In this document: positions 5,009 to 6,398 of the stretch, one piece after another
Layout of the letters: every line of letters starts with the position of its first letter
Numbering within the stretch: position 1 is the stretch's first letter
Source: CAVSWN01 sp046728115
GTDB taxonomy: Bacteria > Acidobacteriota > Vicinamibacteria > Vicinamibacterales > CAVVIG01
NCBI GenBank assembly: GCA_046728115.1
Contig: JBKPDW010000229.1
Span: 1 to 6,398, forward strand
Reading direction: 5' to 3'
DNA length: 6,398 nucleotides
The notes under the pieces: generated by a model
Database searches by the model: none
Seen by the model: only the letters and a program-made list of their open reading frames with translations
What the model was told of the DNA's origin: nothing
Made by a program: the position numbers and the translations under genes

Positions 5009-5782
5009 TCAGGGCTGACGCCACGACCGCAAATCCGCGGCGGCACCGGCGATCAGGGCCGTCCCGGCGGCGCGGCCGTCGCGCATCCCGATCAACCGCA
5101 TGTTCATCGTGGCGGCTTCGGTATCGCGGAGCCGTTTGCTCCGCGCGAGGAGCTGTTCCAGCGTGTGCGAGAGGAGCTGATTGGCCGCCGTGTCGTGGCG
5201 GCGGGCGAGGAGTTCGCCGGCGGAGATCTTGTCGAGAATCGCCGTCATCTGGTGGAACGAGGACCCGGGATTGAGGACGTCCGACTCGAGGAGCTGGGTC
5301 ACCCCTTGGAGCAGGCCGCTATAGCCACGCACGAGCGCGACCTGATGGCCACCCATCTCGGCGACGGAGTCGGTGATTTCGATCGTCGCGTAGGCGTTCT
5401 GGATGGCTTTCCGCGTGGCCTCGGGCAGCGTATCGAGGAGCGCGTCCGGTCGTTGCAGGGCGCGCGTGGTCTGCATGTACCGCTCACCAGTCGCATCCCC
5501 GCTATTCAGACCCTGCAGCCAGGGCGCGCCGTACAACCAGCGCGAGGGATCGTGGGCGGTAATGTCGATCGCGGGCATGCGATAGCGATCGAGCGAGCCC
5601 AGACTTCTCGCGAGGCGCACGATGGTTTCGTATTGCTCGACGAGTGTGTTGTATTCGGTGAGCGTGCGCTCCGCGATCAACACGGCTTCGGCGAAGTTCG
5701 CGGGGTCAAATACGGCCCATTGGGCGCGCGCGGACGATGTCAGCAAGATAAACACGACGACAAGTGCGGCGATGCGTTTCAT
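5009..5782 (-). CDS. trbJ: TrbJ/VirB5-like conjugal transfer protein, copy 1
   Basis: A 257-residue exported protein. Residues 1-20 are a clear signal peptide (MKRIAALVVVFILLTSSARA, likely cleaved before QWAVFDP). The mature N-terminus, VFDPANFAEAVLIAERTLTEYNTLVEQYETI, is the classic TrbJ start, followed by a long helical region. TrbJ is the VirB5 counterpart in P-type systems, a periplasmic or pilus-tip minor component. Mid-protein landmarks are a GLNSGDATGERY patch and AILDKISAGE. The C-terminus carries RDTEAATMNM near residue 219 and ends DLRSWRQP. The start is ATG at 5782, with AGAGG at 5789-5793 six bases upstream overlapping the TAG of the preceding gene. It is directly followed by a full-length paralog, and the last 39 residues of the two match at 28 positions by eye. 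The TrbJ/VirB5 class is well supported; a specific role such as adhesion or pilus nucleation is inferred from the family. Confidence 0.87.
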   Translation of the reverse strand: MKRIAALVVVFILLTSSARAQWAVFDPANFAEAVLIAERTLTEYNTLVEQYETIVRLARSLGSLDRYRMPAIDITAHDPSRWLYGAPWLQGLNSGDATGERYMQTTRALQRPDALLDTLPEATRKAIQNAYATIEITDSVAEMGGHQVALVRGYSGLLQGVTQLLESDVLNPGSSFHQMTAILDKISAGELLARRHDTAANQLLSHTLEQLLARSKRLRDTEAATMNMRLIGMRDGRAAGTALIAGAAADLRSWRQP

Positions 5783-5791
5783 GGCAGACCT

Positions 5792-6397
5792 CTACTCGCG
5801 CGACGCGAGGCGCTCTTGCGGACCTCGGCCCGCTGGCGCGTAGGCGGGCAATTCCAGATCGCTCGTGAGGTAGACCTTCACGCGATGCCCTTCGCGAATG
5901 GTCACCGTGGGCAATCGATTGAGGAACCGGTTCATGGTTTGGGCTGTCGCTTGCGTGGTGGACTCCGAGACGCTGCCGGCAATCACGACGGGCTGCGCGC
6001 CACTGGTGCGGCTCAACGTCGCGCCGGTGAGAAATTGCGCGAAGCCGGAGAGCAGGCCCACCGCCGCGGACGCGCCGAACGTCGAGCGATAGTGCTGATT
6101 CACCTGATCCCTCACGCCGGCATCGCCGATCGCGTTCAGCCCGAGAAAGTGCTCGAGCGGATACGTGCGTCCATCCGGCATCACGAGACGGGTGAACGAG
6201 ACCGCGAGCCGCGTTTCGCCAAACGCTTGCACCGGTTTCGTCTGCCCCAGCACCCGCGCGCCGGCCGGGATGACCACCGCGCTGCCGTCGTGCGAGTACA
6301 CGGGCGTGGTGACCAGGCACTTGACCGGCGCCGCCGCGCTGCCGTCGAGCCGCTTGGTCAGCACGGTATCGATCACCGTACCTTCGAGCAGCCGATG
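5792..6397 (-). CDS. trbI: TrbI/VirB10 family T4SS core protein, C-terminal part (5' end outside window)
   Basis: This is the C-terminal ~200 residues of a VirB10/TrbI-type protein, which spans the inner and outer membranes and forms the envelope core channel of conjugative T4SSs. The frame stays open to the right edge (it reads HRLLEGT before a GTG near 6376), so that GTG is internal and the real start lies outside. Visible family features are the LLEGTVIDTVLTKRLDGSAA opening of the beta-barrel domain, IPAGARVLGQTK, then RLAVSFTRLVMPDGRTYPLE and a G(L/D)xxG...VNQHY stretch. A hydrophobic, Ala/Gly/Leu-rich segment follows (GASAAVGLLSGFAQFLTGA) and matches the outer-membrane helix (antenna) position. 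The end, LPTVTIREGHRVKVYLTSDL, is the usual final strand. Full-length relatives are usually about 400-480 residues, so roughly half is missing. It ends in TAG 9 bp before the next gene, whose ribosome site overlaps this stop. The family assignment is strong; TrbI rather than VirB10 proper rests on the Trb-like neighbours. Confidence 0.9.
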   Translation of the reverse strand, partial: HRLLEGTVIDTVLTKRLDGSAAAPVKCLVTTPVYSHDGSAVVIPAGARVLGQTKPVQAFGETRLAVSFTRLVMPDGRTYPLEHFLGLNAIGDAGVRDQVNQHYRSTFGASAAVGLLSGFAQFLTGATLSRTSGAQPVVIAGSVSESTTQATAQTMNRFLNRLPTVTIREGHRVKVYLTSDLELPAYAPAGRGPQERLASRE

Positions 6398-6398
6398 C

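Noticed and set aside
5706..6320. A 204-codon minus-strand frame over the TrbI region
   Set aside because: It is out of frame with the clear VirB10 domain and consists of a patternless Arg/Ala/Gly-rich sequence.
1..6398. CRISPR array, tRNA/rRNA genes, insertion sequence, oriT or attachment site
   Set aside because: I saw no regularly spaced repeats, cloverleaf-like sequence, transposase or integrase motif, or convincing nick-site region. Nearly all of the window is accounted for by packed coding sequence.

Overview
All supported genes in this GC-rich window lie on the minus strand. They form one tightly packed, overlapping cluster read from the right edge (6398) towards position 1. The core is part of a Trb/P-type conjugative type IV secretion system (T4SS). 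In transcription order it holds the C-terminal half of a TrbI/VirB10 protein (cut by the right edge), two tandem paralogous TrbJ/VirB5-like proteins with signal peptides, a polytopic TrbL/VirB6-like protein, a 52-residue single-span membrane protein, a TrbF/VirB8 protein and a 98-residue two-span membrane protein. Two soluble winged-helix-type proteins follow (303 and 325 residues), then the possible start of one more gene that runs into the left edge.

The VirB10, VirB8, VirB6 and VirB5 components imply a diderm (Gram-negative) host. High GC, a strong G/C third-position bias and the gene arrangement would suit a soil-type lineage such as Acidobacteriota or a proteobacterium, but the sequence alone does not fix the taxon. 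The element is probably a conjugative plasmid or an integrative conjugative element (ICE). No integrase, origin, relaxase, oriT, attachment site, VirB4, VirB9 or VirB11 gene is visible; the missing T4SS genes presumably lie beyond 6398.

Layout: 5792-6397 TrbI/VirB10; 5009-5782 TrbJ copy 1; 4182-4991 TrbJ copy 2; 3333-4172 TrbL; 3175-3333 small membrane protein; 2468-3166 TrbF; 2175-2471 small membrane protein; 1257-2168 winged-helix plus putative nuclease-fold protein; 283-1260 second winged-helix-type protein; 1-286 uncertain partial ORF. Intergenic gaps are at most 17 bp, and four junctions are start/stop overlaps (TGATG at 3333, GTGA at 2471 and 1260, ATGA at 286), so translation is probably coupled. 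No internal promoter or terminator is evident.

The secretion genes would build the inner-membrane platform (TrbL, TrbF), the envelope-spanning core (TrbI) and the pilus tip or minor pilin (TrbJ). The two soluble proteins at the 3' end may handle DNA, for example at the relaxosome, or regulate transfer; this is inference. The first ~62 bases are almost pure G and C homopolymer runs and look like a low-quality contig end.

The points most worth following up are the tandem TrbJ paralogs, the permuted trb order, the coupled pair of winged-helix proteins, and the unassigned small membrane proteins.
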